The position numbers and the translations under genes were made by a program. From Candidatus Nanopelagicales bacterium (GTDB taxonomy: Bacteria > Actinomycetota > Actinomycetes > S36-B12), in contig JAURFD010000002.1 of assembly GCA_030827125.1 (NCBI GenBank), positions 186,001 to 250,000 on the forward strand: a DNA stretch of 64,000 nucleotides. The letters run 5' to 3'. Under the pieces are notes generated by a model. The model was not told where the DNA came from, did no database searches, and was given only the letters and a program-made list of their open reading frames with translations. Positions 63,915-64,000 of this stretch are shown in pieces (the stretch's first letter is position 1; each line of letters begins with the position of its first letter).

Positions 63915-64000
63915 CGCCAGTCCTCGCTCTCGGCGCGGGTATCCGAGGACGACATCTGCCAGGGCACGCTCACGACCATGACCCCGGGCGAAAAGAGCAG
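63911..64000 (-). CDS. C-terminus of a convergent gene, cut by the window
   Basis: The last 29 codons of a minus-strand gene are open to the edge and end with TAG 63913-63911. The visible residues are LLFSPGVMVVSVPWQMSSSD followed by a polar end (TRAESEDWR). The stop overlaps that of asnB in the CTAG arrangement that recurs at other convergent pairs here, which is the main support. The function cannot be told. Confidence 0.5.
   Translation of the reverse strand: MLFSPGVMVVSVPWQMSSSDTRAESEDWR

Noticed and set aside
1-64000. CRISPR arrays, insertion sequences, prophage genes, rRNA genes, replication origin
   Set aside because: No regularly spaced repeats, transposase, integrase, phage structural or rRNA sequences, and no DnaA-box cluster were seen.

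Overview
The window looks like chromosomal DNA from a high-G+C actinobacterium (Actinomycetota). The evidence is a complete Pup-proteasome locus, mycothiol biosynthesis (mshC), RbpA, a GarA-type FHA protein, FtsR-type MerR regulators, an F420-type LLM oxidoreductase, DUF3000, DUF3090 and SCO1664-family genes, and many GTG starts. Several blocks follow gene orders known from Mycobacterium and Streptomyces (gcvH-garA-ftsR-DUF151-merR-gcvP; rbpA/ppm/lnt; mpa-dop-pup-prcB-prcA-pafA ... pafB-pafC-tatA-tatC ... helY; mshC-SCO1664-DUF3090-phosphatase; DUF3000-rnd-dxs). I cannot assign a genus. Ppm and Lnt are separate proteins, unlike the M. tuberculosis fusion. There is no prophage, insertion sequence, CRISPR array or rRNA operon; coding density is very high and no gene-free stretch exceeds 300 bases.

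Layout. 1-7435: all on the plus strand: glycine cleavage H protein (5' end cut), FHA protein, two MerR regulators around a DUF151 nuclease-like protein, a tandem glycine riboswitch in front of gcvP, then a CPA1 antiporter. 7456-9617: a HAD phosphatase and a HemL-like aminotransferase on the minus strand, separated by 242 bases holding a near-perfect long hairpin, a 28-base dif/XerCD-like site and a second hairpin. 9670-12211: glycerophosphodiesterase, RbpA, FxsA and polyprenol-phosphate mannosyltransferase. 12264-17654: a minus-strand operon lnt - amidohydrolase - acyl-CoA dehydrogenase - Xaa-Pro peptidase, each overlapping the next by 4 bases, with a divergent 5'-3' exonuclease. 18632-34578: the protein turnover block (helY, lipid kinase, tatC, tatA, pafC, pafB, two FKBPs, pafA, prcA, prcB, pup, dop, mpa, trmI, HAD phosphatase). 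34691-46115: PAC2 protein, pgi, gnd, mshC, the SCO1664/DUF3090/phosphatase cluster, uppP, LLM oxidoreductase, a degenerate aldo-keto reductase, DUF5703 and an M20 peptidase. 46187-51649: tRNA-Leu(GAG) and a more accessory-looking stretch (GluQ-type synthetase fragment, alpha/beta hydrolase, SDR, HicA-fold protein next to an eRF1-like protein, a broken lipoprotein gene, DsbB and an unlisted 54-residue membrane protein). 51711-64000: Gfo/Idh oxidoreductase, an acidic protein, enoyl-CoA hydratase, DUF4916, msrB, DUF3000, RNase D, dxs, aconitase, asnB and the C-terminus of a convergent gene.

How the genes work together. gcvH and gcvP belong to glycine cleavage and are tied to glycine sensing by the riboswitch. 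Pup is deamidated by Dop, ligated by PafA, and pupylated proteins are unfolded by Mpa into the PrcAB core; PafBC are the WYL transcription factors of the same region and the PAC2-family protein lies just beyond. Lnt, Ppm and the lipoprotein-type FKBP concern lipoprotein maturation and the cell surface. mshC and msrB concern thiol redox balance.

Two patterns recur. At least twelve starts are preceded by TANNNT exactly six bases upstream, which suggests leaderless transcription. Convergent gene pairs repeatedly end with stop codons overlapping by exactly four bases (TTAG, CTAG, TTAA, CTAG), and this pattern supports both the disrupted-lipoprotein reading at 50.7 kb and the partial gene at the right edge. 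The most unusual signals are the dif-like site beside the long hairpin at 8.0-8.1 kb, the twice-shifted lipoprotein gene, the aldo-keto reductase lacking its catalytic tetrad, and the HicA-like/eRF1-like pair.
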